A stretch of DNA of 64,000 bases from NCBI RefSeq assembly GCF_022346885.1, contig NZ_JAKRNK010000012.1, positions 31,050 to 95,049 on the forward strand, written 5' to 3'. The DNA is from Paenibacillus sp. ACRRX. Lineage in GTDB: Bacteria > Bacillota > Bacilli > Paenibacillales > Paenibacillaceae. The position numbers and the translations under genes were made by a program. Position 1 is the stretch's first letter; the number at the start of each line of letters is the position of its first letter. Positions 63,087 through 64,000 of this stretch are shown here, one piece after another. The notes below the pieces were generated by a model. That model had not been told where the DNA came from. It searched no databases and saw only the letters and a program-made list of their open reading frames with translations.

Positions 63087-63140
63087 TTTGACTTTCTTTG
63101 ACCTTGAATTTATTATAACAAATCGGTTTCCGTTTGCCAA
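63087..63140 (-). promoter_or_regulatory. Sigma-A promoter and CtsR operator of the clpC operon
   Basis: Minus strand TTGGCA at 63135-63140, 17-base spacer, TATAAT at 63112-63117 with upstream TG (extended -10). Just downstream, TTTGACTTTCTTTGACC at 63087-63103 is an exact reverse-complement match to the CtsR heptad repeat (RGTCAAANANRGTCAAA); an extra TTGAC half-site lies at 63082-63086. The operator overlaps the start site, fitting repression. Confidence 0.92.
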
Positions 63141-63850
63141 ATATAAATTTGCTTAGCCTTTATTCTTCTGTAAGGACGTTAATCATTAATGATCCGAACT
63201 ATGGCGCCTTACGAGAAAACATGTACACATCAAATTGTATTAGAGAAACGCTCACTTAAGGTATTACTTGTAATGAGATCCAACTTTCTTTTCTAATCAT
63301 ATGAAGCGAGGCTAGATGAAGTGACATCAGATTTGATTACAGCCTGTGTTACTTGGTGCACAAGTAACTAGGCAAATGTAACTTCAGCCGTTTAACGATC
63401 TGCGTCCGCTTATTCCGTAAACGCTTAACTTAGGTACTTGTAGATAACATTTATAATTTGGATTCAAAATCTTTGAAATCATAAATAAATGGATAAATAT
63501 ATGTGGATAATTGGTTCATTGGGGGGAATAAAGAGATATATTTCTTATGAGATTGTGAACAACATATGACATTTCCACAAGCAGTGGACAAAAAGTGGAC
63601 AACTATCTTAATAACATTAATATTCAGCCCTATAAACGGAGCAATATACCGTGGTTTCATCGTTATGTGCTGCTAAAATGGATATATAAATTAAATCTCA
63701 TTAGTTATACACATGTGGATAACAGATAAAAACACAAATAATATCCACTATTCACACGGTGGATATCACGTTTTATATTCAGATAACGATGATGACTCAG
63801 TGACCGGTGTACTTATAGTTACTTAAGTCATTGCCTGCAATAGAGAAAAC
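63141..63850. other. Intergenic region with DnaA-box-like sites and palindromes
   Basis: This AT-rich spacer between ctsR and 5S rRNA has no convincing gene. It holds two exact DnaA nonamers in reverse orientation (TGTGGATAA at 63502-63510 and 63714-63722), two AGTGGACAA near-boxes 11 bases apart (63583, 63594), a palindrome GTTACTTG/CAAGTAAC (63348-63368) and ATATCCAC/GTGGATAT (63741-63766). Function is unknown. Confidence 0.45.
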
Positions 63851-63880
63851 AAAGCCCATCGACATAAGTCAATGGGCTTT
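63851..63880 (-). terminator. rRNA operon terminator
   Basis: AAAGCCCATTG and CGATGGGCTTT pair on the minus strand, three bases after the 5S rRNA 3' end, followed by a weak T tract. Confidence 0.85.
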
Positions 63881-63883
63881 ACT

Positions 63884-64000
63884 GCTTGGCAACGTCCTAC
63901 TCTCCCAGGACCCTGCGGTCCAAGTACCATCGGCGCTGGAGGGCTTAACGGTCGTGTTCGGGATGGGTACGCGTGGAACCCCTCCGCCATCGCCACCAAA
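63884..64000 (-). rRNA. rrf: 5S ribosomal RNA
   Basis: About 117 bases on the minus strand reading from TTTGGTGGCGATGGCGG at the window's right end to GTAGGACGTTGCCAAGC. The conserved CCCATCCCGAACACGA and GCGCCGATGGTA segments match Bacillales 5S rRNA. The 5' and 3' ends pair as expected. The rest of the rRNA operon lies beyond the window; the strand agrees with the surrounding genes. Confidence 0.95.

Noticed and set aside
63451..63660. 69-codon minus-strand ORF in the ctsR-5S spacer
   Set aside because: No ribosome site, AT-rich, low-complexity hydrophobic product, and it overlaps the DnaA-box-like cluster.

Overview
The window looks like a chromosomal segment from a Paenibacillus-type Firmicute (order Bacillales). 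It carries the str, S10-spc-alpha, rpoBC, rplKAJL, secE-nusG, sigH, cysS-cysE-gltX, ispDF, disA-radA and clpC-mcsB-mcsA-ctsR clusters in the origin-proximal order known from Bacillus, with pssA between disA and the PIN-TRAM gene as I recall for Paenibacillus. Almost every host gene is on the minus strand, so transcription runs from the 5S rRNA gene at the right edge towards coordinate 1. Genus-level placement is inference from gene order and protein similarity; I ran no search.

Layout, left to right. (1) About 1-7500: an AT-rich integrated element, cut by the window's left edge. A minus-strand early module (Cro-like regulator, small phage proteins, replisome organizer, helicase loader, DnaB-like helicase, a frameshifted Toprim-like gene and a partial ORF) diverges from a plus-strand lysogeny module (repressor, ImmA-like peptidase, a free-standing integrase arm domain, tyrosine integrase). 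The integrase ends against the 3' end of rpsI, so the element probably sits in the rpsI attachment site. (2) 7536-25126: rpsI, rplM, truA, then the alpha, spc and S10 operons. (3) 25314-26881: a globin-coupled (HemAT-like) chemotaxis transducer. (4) 26910-31843: tuf, fusA, rpsG, rpsL and a YbxF-like L7Ae protein with tandem promoters. (5) 31892-41688: rpoC, rpoB, a YbxB-like methyltransferase, rplL and rplJ behind an L10 leader. (6) 41725-45165: rplA, rplK, nusG, secE, rpmG, sigH. (7) 45278-52919: rae1, rlmB, mrnC, cysS, cysE (T-box), gltX, ispF, ispD. (8) 52963-58004: yacL-like, a plus-strand DUF1573-type gene, pssA, disA, radA. (9) 58234-63140: clpC, mcsB, mcsA, ctsR, with a consensus CtsR operator just downstream of a sigma-A promoter. 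(10) 63003-64000: an 850-base spacer with DnaA-box-like sites, then a minus-strand 5S rRNA gene.

The host part is the transcription and translation core (ribosomal proteins, RNA polymerase, elongation factors, Sec translocase, tRNA charging, rRNA maturation) plus stress proteolysis, c-di-AMP synthesis and isoprenoid and phospholipid enzymes. Leader regulation is visible: an L10 leader with attenuator, a T-box upstream of cysE, a likely L13 leader and CtsR control.

The most unusual signals are in the element: nine GTCAC/GTGAC pentamers in 82 bases next to AT-rich hexamer repeats inside the replisome-organizer gene (a candidate origin); a TTT-TGA frameshift in the Toprim gene whose layout resembles the prfB programmed +1 site; and a stand-alone copy of the integrase arm-binding domain. 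In the host part, the HemAT-like gene, the DnaA-box pairs and the competing hairpins between rpoB and rpoC deserve attention.
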